Below, piece by piece: positions 51,170 through 60,300 of a stretch of 64,000 nucleotides of DNA; positions within the stretch are counted from its first letter, which is position 1, and each line of letters starts with the position of its first letter. The DNA lies in NCBI GenBank assembly GCA_963749145.1, contig CAVVLN010000005.1, positions 1,330,189 to 1,394,188 of the forward strand, read 5' to 3'. A model generated the notes under the pieces. The model made no database searches and was not told where the DNA came from. It was given only the letters and a program-made list of their open reading frames with translations. The translations under genes were made by a program, and so were the position numbers. Source of the DNA: JASHPR01 sp963749145. Its GTDB lineage: Bacteria > Actinomycetota > Actinomycetes > Streptosporangiales > Streptosporangiaceae.

Positions 51170-52390
51170 TCAGCGGGCCTGGGCGAGCAGCTTGCCGAGC
51201 CGGGTGATCCCCTCCTCCAGGTCGGAATCGCCGAGCGCGCAGGACAGCCGGAAATAGCCCGGGGTCCCGAACGCCTCGCCCGGCACCACGGCCACGTCGA
51301 TCTCGTCGAGCAGCAGCTCGGCGAGCTCGGAGGTGCTGGCCGGCCTGCGCCCGGCGAGTTCCTTGCCGAGGACTCCCTTGACCGAGGGGTAGCAGTAGAA
51401 CGCCCCGTCGGGCAGCGGGCAGATCACCCCGGGGATCTCGTTGAGCATGCCGGTCATCAGCAGCCGGCGCCGGTCGAACGCCTCCCGCATCCGGGCCACC
51501 GCGGACAGGTCGCCGGACACGGCGGCCAGCGCCGCGGCCTGCGCCACGTTGCAGACGTTCGACGTCAGGTGCGACTGCAGGTCCGCCGCGGCCTTGGCCA
51601 CGTCCGGCGGGCCGATCATCCAGCCGACCCGCCAGCCGGTCATCGCGTAGGTCTTGGCCACCCCGTTGACCACCACGCAGCGGTCGGCTAGCTCGGGCGC
51701 GGCCACGGGGATCGAGGAGAACCGCGCGTCGCCGTAGACCAGGTGCTCGTAGATCTCGTCGGTGATCACCCACAGGCCGCTGGCGGCGGCCCACTGCCCG
51801 ATCTCGGCGACCAGGTCCGGCGGGTACACCGCGCCGGTCGGGTTGGACGGCGAGACGAACAGCAGCACCTTGGTGCGGTCGGTGCGGTGCGCCTCGAGGT
51901 CGGCCACCGAGGTGAGGTAGCCCGACTTCTCGTCGGTCATGACCGGGACCGGCGTGCCGCCCGCGAGGGCGATCGCCTCCGGGTAGGTGGTCCAGTACGG
52001 GGTGGGCACCAGTACCTCGTCGCCGGGGTCGATCAGCGTGGCGAACGCCTGGTAGACGGCCTGCTTGCCGCCGTTGGTCACCACGACCTGGCCCGGGCTG
52101 ACCTGGTAGCCGGAGTCGCGCTGGGTCTTCGCCGCGATCGCCTCGCGCAGCTCGGGCAGGCCGGCCGCGGGGGAGTACTTGTGGAACCGCGGCTCGGCGC
52201 AGGCCCGCTGCGCGGCCTCGACGATGTAGCCGGGCGTCGGGAAATCAGGCTCGCCCACGCCGAAGCCGATGACCGGCCGCCCCGCGGCCTTGAGCGCGCG
52301 CGCCTTCGCGTCCACGGCGAGCGTGGCCGACTCGGTGATCGCCCCGACCCGGGCCGAGATCCTGCGCTGAGAGGAAGCCATGTCATCCAT
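51170..52390 (-). CDS. aspC: pyridoxal-phosphate-dependent aminotransferase (aspartate type)
   Basis: 406 residues, class I/II fold. PLP lysine in VNGVAKTYAMTGWRVGWMIG, start region ISARVGAITESATLAVDAKARALKAAGRPVIGFGVGEPDFPTP, SNPTGAVY, and TDEIYEHLVY with the PLP-binding Asp and Tyr. Such enzymes exchange amino groups between aspartate and 2-oxoglutarate. ATG at 52381 (MASSQRR) is an alternative start. It lies upstream of the tRNA-Trp-secE cluster, in the usual actinomycete position. Confidence 0.93.
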   Translation of the reverse strand: MDDMASSQRRISARVGAITESATLAVDAKARALKAAGRPVIGFGVGEPDFPTPGYIVEAAQRACAEPRFHKYSPAAGLPELREAIAAKTQRDSGYQVSPGQVVVTNGGKQAVYQAFATLIDPGDEVLVPTPYWTTYPEAIALAGGTPVPVMTDEKSGYLTSVADLEAHRTDRTKVLLFVSPSNPTGAVYPPDLVAEIGQWAAASGLWVITDEIYEHLVYGDARFSSIPVAAPELADRCVVVNGVAKTYAMTGWRVGWMIGPPDVAKAAADLQSHLTSNVCNVAQAAALAAVSGDLSAVARMREAFDRRRLLMTGMLNEIPGVICPLPDGAFYCYPSVKGVLGKELAGRRPASTSELAELLLDEIDVAVVPGEAFGTPGYFRLSCALGDSDLEEGITRLGKLLAQAR

Positions 52391-52569
52391 GGTGGCATCC
52401 CGGCGGGCCTGACCGCGCGCCAGTGCGAGATCGGAGGCGGTTCGACGCCGGGGCCGCCGGCAACGTACACTTCAGCAACTGGTGGCGTCCACCAGGTGGC
52501 CGGTGCATGCCCGTATGCCGCCGTAAAATGCGCTGTCACGGCAAGCATCTGCCGCACAAGTGCCGCCAC

Positions 52570-52643
52570 AGGGCAGTAGCTCAATTGGCTAGAGTCCCGG
52601 TCTCCAAAACCGGCGGTTGGGGGTTCGAGTCCCTCCTGCCCTG
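52570..52643 (+). tRNA. tRNA-Trp (anticodon CCA)
   Basis: Cloverleaf: acceptor AGGGCAG/CTGCCCT, D arm GCTC-AATTGGCTA-GAGT, anticodon stem CCGGT/ACCGG around CTCCAAA with anticodon CCA, T arm GGGGG-TTCGAGT-CCCTC region. CCA tail not encoded. Directly upstream of secE, as in other actinomycetes. TAAAAT at 52524-52529 may be its -10. Confidence 0.95.
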
Positions 52644-52716
52644 CGAGTGCGGTCCGCGTACGCTGCGGAGCGCACGGCGTCAGCCGGTCAGTGATGAGTG
52701 CTGTTCAGGTGAGGAC

Positions 52717-52968
52717 ATGGCAACCCAGACACGTGGCACCGCGGCGGAGAAGCCGGCCAGGCCCGGCCGCCCGGCGAAGCGGGAGCGCACCACCCCGGTG
52801 CTGTTCCTGCGGCAGGTCATCGCCGAACTGCGCAAGGTCATCTGGCCGACCCGCAAGGAGCTGATCACCTACACCACGGTCGCGATCGTCTTCATCCTGG
52901 TGATGGTGGGCATCGTGACCGGCCTGGACACCGCGTTCACCAAGCTGGTCTTCGAGGTCTTCGGCTGA
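52717..52968 (+). CDS. secE: preprotein translocase subunit SecE
   Basis: 83 residues, the short single-helix actinobacterial form. Basic N-terminal tail, then FLRQVIAELRKVIWPTRKELITYTTVAIVFILVMVGIVTGLDTAF: the amphipathic WP-x-R-K motif and one membrane helix that clamps SecY. Essential for Sec export. ATG start with a GTGAGG site; 136 bp upstream of nusG, which usually shares its operon. Confidence 0.97.
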   Translation: MATQTRGTAAEKPARPGRPAKRERTTPVLFLRQVIAELRKVIWPTRKELITYTTVAIVFILVMVGIVTGLDTAFTKLVFEVFG

Positions 52969-53104
52969 GGTGACCGGCTGAGCGGTGATCCGCGCGCCGG
53001 GACGGCCGCGTGATCGCTGGTCGGACGGCCTCGGCCGGGCGGTGGCCGGGGTGCCGGATTGACGCCGGAATGACCGGAATGAAAAGCGGAGAGAAAGAGT
53101 TATC

Positions 53105-53986
53105 GTGTCCGAGTCCGAACTGCAGGACGGCCGTGATCCGGCCGAGCGCGGCCCCGACGGCCAGCCCGGCGGGCAGGCCGCCGACGAGGTGATGGCGGCC
53201 CCCGAGGCCGAGTCGCTGGCCGAGGCCGGGGCCGAGCTGGAGGCCGAGGCGGCGCGGCAGGCCCAGGCGGCACTCAGCGCTGAGGCGGAGGCCGAGGAGG
53301 CCGAAGCGGAGGCTGACGAGGCGGAGGCCGAGGTCGAGGAGGCCGAAGCGGAGGCTGGCGAAGCCGAGGCGGAGGCCGGCGGCGGTGAAGACGAAGAGGT
53401 CGACCCGGTAGCCCAGTTCAAGTCCGAGCTGCGGCTGCTGCCCGGCGACTGGTACGTGGTGCACTCCTACGCCGGATACGAGAACCGGGTCCGGACCAAC
53501 CTGGAGAGCCGCACCCAGTCACTGAACATGGAGGATTTCATCTTCCAGATCGAGGTGCCCACGCACGAGGTGACCGAGATCAAGGGCGGCAAGCGGCAGC
53601 AGGTCCAGGAGAAGGTGCTGCCCGGCTACATCCTGGTCCGGATGGATCTCACCGACGAGTCCTGGGCCGCGGTCAGGAACACGCCCGGGGTCACCGGGTT
53701 CGTCGGGCTGTCCAGCCGGCCGTCCCCGCTGAGCCTGGATGAGGTGGCGGTCCTGCTGGCGCCGGAGCCCGAGGAGAAGGTGGCCAAAAAGGCCGAGACC
53801 CTGCGCGCGGCTTCGGTGGACTTCGAGGTTGGCCAGTCCGTTACGGTTATGGACGGGCCGTTCGCGACCCTCCCGGCGACCGTGAACGAGATCAACCCCG
53901 ACACCCAGAAGCTCAAGGTGCTCGTCTCGATCTTCGGCCGGGAGACGCCGGTCGAGCTGTCGTTCGATCAGGTCAGCAAGATCTGA
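53105..53986 (+). CDS. nusG: transcription termination/antitermination protein NusG
   Basis: 293 residues, extended by a ~110-residue N-terminal acidic stretch of AEAEAEEAE-type repeats. The core follows: NGN domain starting at WYVVHSYAGYENRVRTNLESR, with EKVLPGYILVRMDL and TPGVTGFVG, and the KOW domain at FEVGQSVTVMDGPFATLPATVNEI. It binds RNA polymerase and Rho and links transcription to translation. Long acidic N termini are known in Streptomyces NusG. GTG start at 53105. Confidence 0.97.
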   Translation: MSESELQDGRDPAERGPDGQPGGQAADEVMAAPEAESLAEAGAELEAEAARQAQAALSAEAEAEEAEAEADEAEAEVEEAEAEAGEAEAEAGGGEDEEVDPVAQFKSELRLLPGDWYVVHSYAGYENRVRTNLESRTQSLNMEDFIFQIEVPTHEVTEIKGGKRQQVQEKVLPGYILVRMDLTDESWAAVRNTPGVTGFVGLSSRPSPLSLDEVAVLLAPEPEEKVAKKAETLRAASVDFEVGQSVTVMDGPFATLPATVNEINPDTQKLKVLVSIFGRETPVELSFDQVSKI

Positions 53987-54047
53987 CCGGCCGCCGCCGT
54001 GGGCAGCGGGCTTATGAAAGTTAGGCAAAGGTAAGGACTGTAAGGAC

Positions 54048-54482
54048 ATGGCTCCGAGGAAGAAGAAGATCGCTGCGGTCGTCAAGGTGCAGCTCCAGGC
54101 GGGACAGGCCACCCCGGCGCCGCCGGTCGGCACCGCGCTCGGCCCGCACGGCGTCAACATCATGGACTTCTGCCGGCAGTACAACGCGGCCACCGAGTCG
54201 CAGCGCGGCAACATCATCCCCGTGGAGATCACCATCTACGAGGACCGCTCGTTCACCTTCATCACGAAGACGCCGCCGGCGCCGGAGCTGATCAAGAAGG
54301 CCGCGGGCGTGGAGAAGGGCAGCGGCGAGCCGCACAAGACCAAGGTGGGCTCGGTCACCAGCGCCCAGATCCGTGAGATCGCGCAGGTGAAGATGGCGGA
54401 CCTGAACGCCACCTCGATGGAAGCGGCCGAGAAGATCATCGCGGGCACGGCCCGGTCGATGGGGATCACGGTGGTGGGCTGA
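54048..54482 (+). CDS. rplK: 50S ribosomal protein L11
   Basis: 144 residues. VVKVQLQAGQATPAPPVGTALGPHGVNIMDFCRQYNA at the N terminus and SVTSAQIREIAQVKMADLNATSMEAAEKIIAGTARSMGI at the end, the rRNA-binding domain targeted by thiostrepton-class antibiotics. Part of the GTPase-associated centre. Starts 61 bp after nusG and 109 bp before rplA; same operon. Confidence 0.98.
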   Translation: MAPRKKKIAAVVKVQLQAGQATPAPPVGTALGPHGVNIMDFCRQYNAATESQRGNIIPVEITIYEDRSFTFITKTPPAPELIKKAAGVEKGSGEPHKTKVGSVTSAQIREIAQVKMADLNATSMEAAEKIIAGTARSMGITVVG

Positions 54483-54591
54483 CCCGCGGTCAACCCAGAC
54501 GGGGGCTGCCTCAGGCCGCCCCGCTAGTGGCAGGGCCAGGCGCTGGCCCGCTGACCACGACCTCCGTTAGCAGATTCAAGGGAGACTGATC

Positions 54592-55314
54592 ATGAAGCGC
54601 AGCAAGGCATATCGCAAGGCCGACGAGCTCATCGAGCCGCGGCTCTACGCCCCGGCCGAGGCGGTGGCCCTGGCCAGGAAGACGTCGACCACCAAGTTCG
54701 ACCCGACGGTCGAGGTCGCGCTGCGGCTCGGCGTAGACCCGCGCAAGGCGGACCAGATGGTCCGCGGGACCGTCAACCTCCCGCACGGGACCGGCAAGAC
54801 GGCCCGGGTGCTGGTGTTCGCGACCGGCGACCGTGCGGCCGAGGCCGAGGCGGCCGGTGCCGACTACGTGGGCGCGGACGACCTGATCGAGCGGATCCAG
54901 GGCGGGTTCCTCGACTTCGACGCGGTGGTGGCCACGCCGGACATGATGGGGAAGGTGGGCCGGCTCGGCCGGGTGCTCGGCCCCCGCGGGCTGATGCCGA
55001 ACCCCAAGACCGGCACGGTCACCGCGAACGTGGGCAAGGCCGTCACCGACATCAAGGGCGGGAAGATCGAGTTCCGCGTGGACCGGCACGGCAACCTGCA
55101 CTTCGTGATCGGCAAGGCGTCGTTCACCGACCGGGCGCTGGTGGAGAACTACGCCGCCGCGCTCGACGAGGTGGTCAGGCTCAAGCCCGCCGCCGCCAAG
55201 GGGCGGTACCTGAGGAAGATCACGTTCACCACGACGATGGGCCCCGGCATCCCGGTGGACCCGGCCATCACTCGCGGGCTGACCGGCGAACTCGAAGAGG
55301 CCGCCGCCGGCTGA
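54592..55314 (+). CDS. rplA: 50S ribosomal protein L1
   Basis: 240 residues. YRKADELIEPRLYAPAEAVALARKT at the start; L1 hallmark GRVLGPRGLMPNPKTGTVT and KGGKIEFRVDRHGNLHFVIGK. Builds the L1 stalk and represses its own mRNA in many bacteria. ATG at 54592, ribosome site GGGAG upstream. Fifteen bp past its stop begins a 24-bp repeat array. Confidence 0.98.
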   Translation: MKRSKAYRKADELIEPRLYAPAEAVALARKTSTTKFDPTVEVALRLGVDPRKADQMVRGTVNLPHGTGKTARVLVFATGDRAAEAEAAGADYVGADDLIERIQGGFLDFDAVVATPDMMGKVGRLGRVLGPRGLMPNPKTGTVTANVGKAVTDIKGGKIEFRVDRHGNLHFVIGKASFTDRALVENYAAALDEVVRLKPAAAKGRYLRKITFTTTMGPGIPVDPAITRGLTGELEEAAAG

Positions 55315-55328
55315 CCAGCGCGGCCGGG

Positions 55329-55497
55329 GCGGCTGTTGGGTGTTAGCCCGGCGGCTGTGGGGCGCCTGGCCCGGCGGCTGGTTGGGTACCTGGCCCGGCG
55401 GCTGGTTGGGTACCTGGCCCGGCGGCTGGTTGGGTACCTGGCCCGGCGGCCAGTTTGGCGCCTGGCCCGGCGGCCAGTTTGGCGCCTGGCCCGGCGG
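55329..55497. repeat. 24-bp tandem array (7 units) between rplA and rplJ
   Basis: Units GCGGCTGGTTGGGTACCTGG (plus CCCG) start with two shorter, diverged copies, then three identical 24-bp units, then two of a variant with CAGTTTGGCGCC. There are no spacers. The central GGTACC is palindromic. The last unit supplies a -35-like TTGGCG for the rplJ promoter. Confidence 0.95.
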
Positions 55498-55508
55498 CCG
55501 CGTATCCT
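55479..55508 (+). promoter_or_regulatory. probable rplJ-rplL promoter
   Basis: TTGGCG (55479-55484), 18-base spacer, TATCCT (55503-55508), directly before the L10-leader-like RNA. The -35 lies inside the last 24-bp repeat unit. Confidence 0.55.
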
Positions 55509-55514
55509 TGCCAA

Positions 55515-55680
55515 CTGCCAAAGACCGTCGGCCGTCGCCGCGCACCGCGCGGTGACCGAAGGCCCCGCGAGAGCGGGCGGCCCGCGCAGGTGACCGAGCT
55601 AAGCCGCGTGCCCCGGCATGACCCGGGATCGCGGCCCCGCCCTGGCGCGCCCGCGCCGGGGCGTTCGTTTTGCACCCGCC
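55515..55680 (+). ncRNA. L10 leader (ribosomal protein autoregulatory RNA)
   Basis: Begins GCCAAAGACCGTCGG, the conserved actinobacterial start of the L10 leader (CCAAAGACCG), and contains GCGCAGGTGACCGAGCTAA, the internal conserved block. It ends with a GC hairpin followed by TTCGTTTT (near 55655-55670), an attenuator-type element. L10(L12)4 is known to bind such leaders to repress rplJ-rplL. Matched from memory of the family, not by covariance search. Confidence 0.75.
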
Positions 55681-55750
55681 CTTCGCCGGCGCCGGAACGG
55701 ATGACGCCGGGATCCCGCGATGCGGACGCCCGGGACGAGGAGGGAGGCCC

Positions 55751-56429
55751 ATGGCGAGGGCGGAGAAGGTGGCCGCGGTCGCCGAGATAACCGAGCGCTT
55801 CCAGAGTTCTTCGGGAGCGGTACTGACCGAATACCGCGGGCTGTCCGTGGCCCAGCTCGGCGAACTGCGCCGCTCGCTCGGCGAGCACGCGACGTTCGCC
55901 GTGGTCAAGAACACCCTGACCAAGATCGCTGCTGGTGACGCGGGCCTGGCCACGGAGCTGACCGACCTGCTCACCGGCCCGTCGGCGATCGCGTTCGTGC
56001 AAGGTGACGTCGTCGAGGCGGCCAAGGGGCTGCGCGATTTCTCCCGGGCCAACCCGTTCCTGGTGATCAAGGGCGGCGTGCTCGACGGCAAGATGATGAC
56101 CCCGGACGAGATCGCCAAGCTGGCCGACCTGGAACCGCGCGAGGTGCTGCTGGCCAAGCTGGCCGGGGCCATGAAGGCTTCGATGGCCGGCGCGGCGGCC
56201 ACGTTCGCGGCGCTGCCGGTCAACATGGCCCGGCTGCTCGCGGCGCTGCAGGAGAAACAGGCCGCCGAGGGCGGCGCGCCGGCCGGGGACAGCGAGCCGG
56301 CCGGGGACGGCGAGCCGAGCCGGGGACGGCAGCCCCTCCGGGGATGCCGGGGACGGCAGCCCCTCCGGGGAGGCCGCGGCGTCCGCGGACGCCCCGGCCG
56401 CCGAGGACGGCGCGGCGCAGGAAGACTGA
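55751..56429 (+). CDS. rplJ: 50S ribosomal protein L10, C-terminal tail frameshifted
   Basis: Core of ~175 residues is normal: KVAAVAEITERFQSSSGAVLTEYRGLSVAQL, FAVVKNTLTKIAA, LTGPSAIAFV, GGVLDGKMMTPDEIAKLADL, ending in MARLLAALQEKQAAE. The tail is built from EPAGDGEPAGD-type repeats. An extra A at about 56318 in the third unit shifts the frame; in the shifted frame the tail runs GSPSGDAGDGSPSGEAAASADAPAAED and stops at TGA 56427-56429. Without correction the frame reads into rplL, which is implausible. L10 holds the L7/L12 stalk. Start at ATG 55751 with GGAGGGAGG upstream. Confidence 0.93.
56273..56372. repeat. repeats encoding the rplJ C-terminal tail
   Basis: GAGCCGGCCGGGGACAGC-type 18-bp units at 56293, 56311 and just upstream, then GGGGACGGCAGCCCCTCCG twice (56322 and 56349, 27 bp apart). 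The tail of L10 is therefore repeat-derived and length-variable. Confidence 0.85.
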
Positions 56430-56526
56430 CCGGAACCTCGGTCCGGCGGGCCGGGCGCGAGTCCCGGCCAACCCACTACTCACCGAAACGACGCAGGAAA
56501 AAGAAGGAAGAAGAGGAACAACCGCG

Positions 56527-56916
56527 ATGGCGAAGCTCAGCAACGACGACCTGCTCGACGCGTTCAAGGAGATGACGCTGCTCGAGCTCTCCGAGTTCGT
56601 GAAGCAGTTCGAGGAGACCTTCGACGTCAAGGCGGCCGCCCCGGTCGCCGTGGCCGGGCCTGCCGCGGTCGGCGGTGGCGCCGCTGCCGAGGAGGTCGAG
56701 GAGAAGGACGAGTTCGACGTCATTCTCGAGGCCGCGGGCGAGAAGAAGATCCAGGTCATCAAGGAGGTCAGGACCCTGACCAGCCTGGGCCTCAAGGAGG
56801 CCAAGGACCTGGTGGACGGCGCGCCGAAGCCGGTACTCGAGCACGTCAACAAGGAGGCCGCCGACAAGGCCAAGGCCGCCCTGGAGGGCGCCGGCGCCAC
56901 GGTGACGGTCAAGTAG
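56527..56916 (+). CDS. rplL: 50S ribosomal protein L7/L12
   Basis: 129 residues. N-terminal dimerisation helices (LSNDDLLDAFKEMTLLELSEFVKQFEETFDV), Ala/Gly/Val hinge, and C-terminal factor-binding domain EKDEFDVILEAAGEKKIQVIKEVRTLTSLGLKEAKDLVDGAPK. Recruits translation factors. ATG at 56527, 97 bp after the corrected rplJ stop; same operon. Confidence 0.98.
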   Translation: MAKLSNDDLLDAFKEMTLLELSEFVKQFEETFDVKAAAPVAVAGPAAVGGGAAAEEVEEKDEFDVILEAAGEKKIQVIKEVRTLTSLGLKEAKDLVDGAPKPVLEHVNKEAADKAKAALEGAGATVTVK

Positions 56917-56935
56917 CACGCACCGCCGCCGCGCC

Positions 56936-57020
56936 TGCCCGTCACGAGGGATCCCCTGGTGGCGGGCAGGCGCGTGCCGGCGGCCTGGCATCCGGTGCGG
57001 GCAGGCGCGTGCCGGCGGGC
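56936..57020. repeat. imperfect repeats after rplL
   Basis: GCGGGCAGGCGCGTGCCGGC occurs at about 56963 and again near 56999 (36-bp spacing), shortly after the rplL stop, with GCGCCTGCCCG in inverted orientation just before (56930-56940), so a hairpin may form; possible operon terminator. Confidence 0.6.
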
Positions 57021-57109
57021 TGACCTGGCCGCAAGCGCGGCCGGACCGGGCACAAGAGGCGGAAAATGCGTGATACCCGGCCCGGATGGAGGCCAAACCT
57101 TAACAACTC

Positions 57110-57125
57110 TGTGACGTTAGTCACG
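57110..57125. promoter_or_regulatory. CRP-like site upstream of rpoB
   Basis: TGTGA-CGTTAG-TCACG matches the CRP/FNR-family consensus TGTGA-N6-TCACA at 9 of 10 core positions, about 97 bp upstream of the rpoB -35. A second dyad CCGTGT..ACACGG lies at 57128-57146. Confidence 0.4.
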
Positions 57126-57221
57126 TACCGTGTTCGGCCGACACGGGGGCCTGCGGACTTGACGTTTCGCGGCGGAGGGGCGATGCTGCGTTGCAACCGT
57201 GAACATCATAGTGGCGTACAG

Positions 57222-57251
57222 TTGACCAGCGGTGTGCCCGTAGGCTACACT
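57222..57251 (+). promoter_or_regulatory. rpoB promoter
   Basis: TTGACC (57222-57227), 18-base spacer, TACACT (57246-57251), followed by GCTAATTTGCGCTGC, a stretch I recall as conserved after actinomycete rpoB promoters. This gives a ~110-nt leader before rpoB. Confidence 0.75.
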
Positions 57252-57368
57252 GCTAATTTGCGCTGCACTGTGACGTCCTCGGCATCCTCGATTAACCCTC
57301 GCGGCGTGCCCGCAGGGCGTTTCGCGTGCTTGCGCTAGTCGTCCGCCACAAGCTCGGAAGGACCCCTG

Positions 57369-60300
57369 TTGGCAGCCTCGCGCAGCGCTTCAGCCACCGC
57401 ATCTGGTCCACGTCGCGTATCCTTCGCCCGCATCACCGAACCGCTTGAAGTTCCCAGCCTCCTCGCCCTGCAGACCGAGTCGTTCGACTGGCTGCTCGGC
57501 AACGAGCGCTGGCGGTCCCGCATCGAGGCGGAGAAGAAGACCGGCCACAAGGACCTGCCTGACCAGTCCGGCCTCGAGGAGATCTTCGAGGAGATCAGTC
57601 CGATCGAGGACTTCACGGGGACCATGTCGCTCTCGTTCCGTGATCACCGGTTCGAGCCTCCGAAGTACTCCGCCGAGGAGTGCAAGGAGAAGGACATGAC
57701 CTACTCCGCCCCCATGTTCGTGACGGCGGAGTTCATCAACAACAGCACCGGCGAGATCAAGAGCCAGACCGTGTTCATGGGCGACTTCCCGCTGATGTCA
57801 CCGAAGGGCACGTTCATCATCAACGGCACCGAGCGGGTCGTGGTGTCCCAGCTCGTCCGCTCGCCGGGTGTGTACTTTGACCGCCAGGTCGACAAGACCT
57901 CCGACAAGGACATCTACAGCTGCAAGGTGATCCCCTCGCGGGGCGCCTGGCTGGAGTTCGAGATCGACAAGCGCGACAGCGTCGGGGTCAGGATCGACCG
58001 CAAGCGCAAGCAGGGCGTCACCGTGCTGCTCAAGGCGCTCGGCTGGGACGAGGCGCGGATCCTGGAGCGGTTCGGCCAGTTCGAGTCGATGCGGGCCACG
58101 CTGGAGAAGGACCACACCACGGGGCAGGACGATGCCCTGCTGGACATTTACCGCAAGCTGCGGCCGGGCGAGCCGCCGACGCGGGAGTCGGCCCAGGCAC
58201 TGCTGGAGAACCTGTACTTCAACCCGAAGCGGTACGACCTGGCCAAGGTCGGCCGGTACAAGGTCAACAAGAAGCTCGGCCTGTCCCTGCCGATCAGCCA
58301 GGGCACGCTGACCGAGGAAGACATCGTCGCCACGATCGAGTACCTGGTCCGGCTGCACACCGGCGAGGAGGAGATGAAGTCGGGCGACCTGCTGGTGCCG
58401 GTCGAGACCGACGACATCGACCACTTCGGCAACCGCCGCCTGCGCACCGTCGGCGAGCTGATCCAGAACCAGGTCCGGCTGGGCCTGGCCCGGATGGAGC
58501 GGGTGGTCAGGGAGCGGATGACCACGCAGGACGTCGAGGCGATCACGCCGCAGACGCTGATCAACATCAGGCCCGTGGTGGCGTCCATCAAGGAGTTCTT
58601 CGGCACCAGCCAGCTCTCCCAGTTCATGGACCAGACCAACCCGCTGGCCGGCCTCACCCACAAGCGGCGGCTGTCCGCGCTGGGTCCCGGCGGCCTGTCC
58701 CGGGAGCGGGCCGGGTTCGAGGTGCGCGACGTGCACCCCAGCCACTACGGCCGCATGTGCCCGATCGAGACGCCGGAAGGCCCGAACATCGGCCTGATCG
58801 GCTCGCTGTCCTCCTACGGGCGGGTCAACGCGTTCGGCTTCGTGGAGACCCCCTACCGCAAGGTCAAGAACGGCAAGGTCACCGACCAGATCGACTACCT
58901 GACCGCCGACGAGGAGGACCGGCACGTCATCGCCCAGGCGAACGCGCCGATCGCCCCCGACGGGACCTTCGCCGAGGACCGCGTGCTGGTCCGCCGCAAG
59001 GGCGGCGAGGTCGACTCGATCAGCCCGGACGAGGTGGACTACATCGACGTCTCGCCGCGGCAGATGGTGTCGGTCGCGACCGCGATGATCCCGTTCCTGG
59101 AGCACGACGACGCGAACCGGGCGCTGATGGGCTCGAACATGCAGCGCCAGTCGGTGCCGCTGCTGCGCAGCGAGGCGCCGCTGGTCGGCACCGGCATGGA
59201 ATACCGGGCCGCGACCAACGCCGGCGACGTGATCGTGGCCGAGCAGGCCGGCGTGGTGGAGCAGTCGAGCGCCGACTTCATCGCGGTGGCCAACGACGAC
59301 GGCACCCGGAGCACCTACCTGGTGGCCAAGTTCCGCCGGTCCAACCAGGGCACCTGCTTCAACCAGAAGCCGGTCGTCGAGGAGGGCCAGCGGATCAAGG
59401 CCGGCCAGGTGATCGCGGACGGCCCGTGCACCGACCACGGCGAGATGGCGCTGGGCCGCAACCTGCTGGTCGCGTTCATGCCCTGGGAGGGGCACAACTA
59501 CGAGGACGCGATCATCCTGTCGCAGCGGCTGGTCCAGGACGACGTGCTGTCCTCGATCCACATCGAGGAGCACGAGGTCGACGCCCGGGACACCAAGCTC
59601 GGGCCAGAGGAGATCACCCGGGACATCCCGAACGTCTCCGAGGACGTGCTCGCGGACCTCGACGACCGCGGGATCATCCGGATCGGCGCCGAGGTGACCA
59701 CGGGCGACATCCTGGTCGGGAAGGTCACGCCCAAGGGCGAGACCGAGCTGACCCCCGAGGAGCGGCTGCTGCGCGCGATCTTCGGCGAGAAGGCGCGCGA
59801 GGTCCGGGACACGTCCCTCAAGGTGCCGCACGGTGAGTCCGGCAAGGTCATCGGCGTGCGGGTGTTCACCAGGGAGGACGGCGACGAGCTCCCGCCCGGC
59901 GTGAACGAGCTGGTCCGGGTGTACGTGGCCGCCAAGCGGAAGATCACCGACGGCGACAAGCTGGCCGGCCGGCATGGCAACAAGGGCGTCATCGCCAAGA
60001 TCCTCGCGATCGAGGACATGCCGTTCCTCGAGGACGGCACGCCGGTCGACATCGTGCTGAACCCGCTCGGAGTGCCCGGCCGGATGAACGTCGGCCAGGT
60101 GCTCGAGACGCACCTGGGCTGGGTGGCCAACTCCGGCTGGAACATCGACGGCGACGAGGACTGGCAGCAGCGGCTGCGCCAGATCGGCGCGGGCGACGCG
60201 GCACCGGGGACCCGGGTGGCGACGCCGGTCTTCGACGGCGCCAAGGAGGAGGAGATCACCGGCCTGCTCGGCAGCACGCTGCCGAACCGGGACGGGGACC

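Noticed and set aside
52391..52569. Small gene before tRNA-Trp
   Set aside because: Frames there run through the tRNA and lack codon bias or ribosome sites; CTGGTGG-CGT-CCACCAG (52479-52495) is a small hairpin only.
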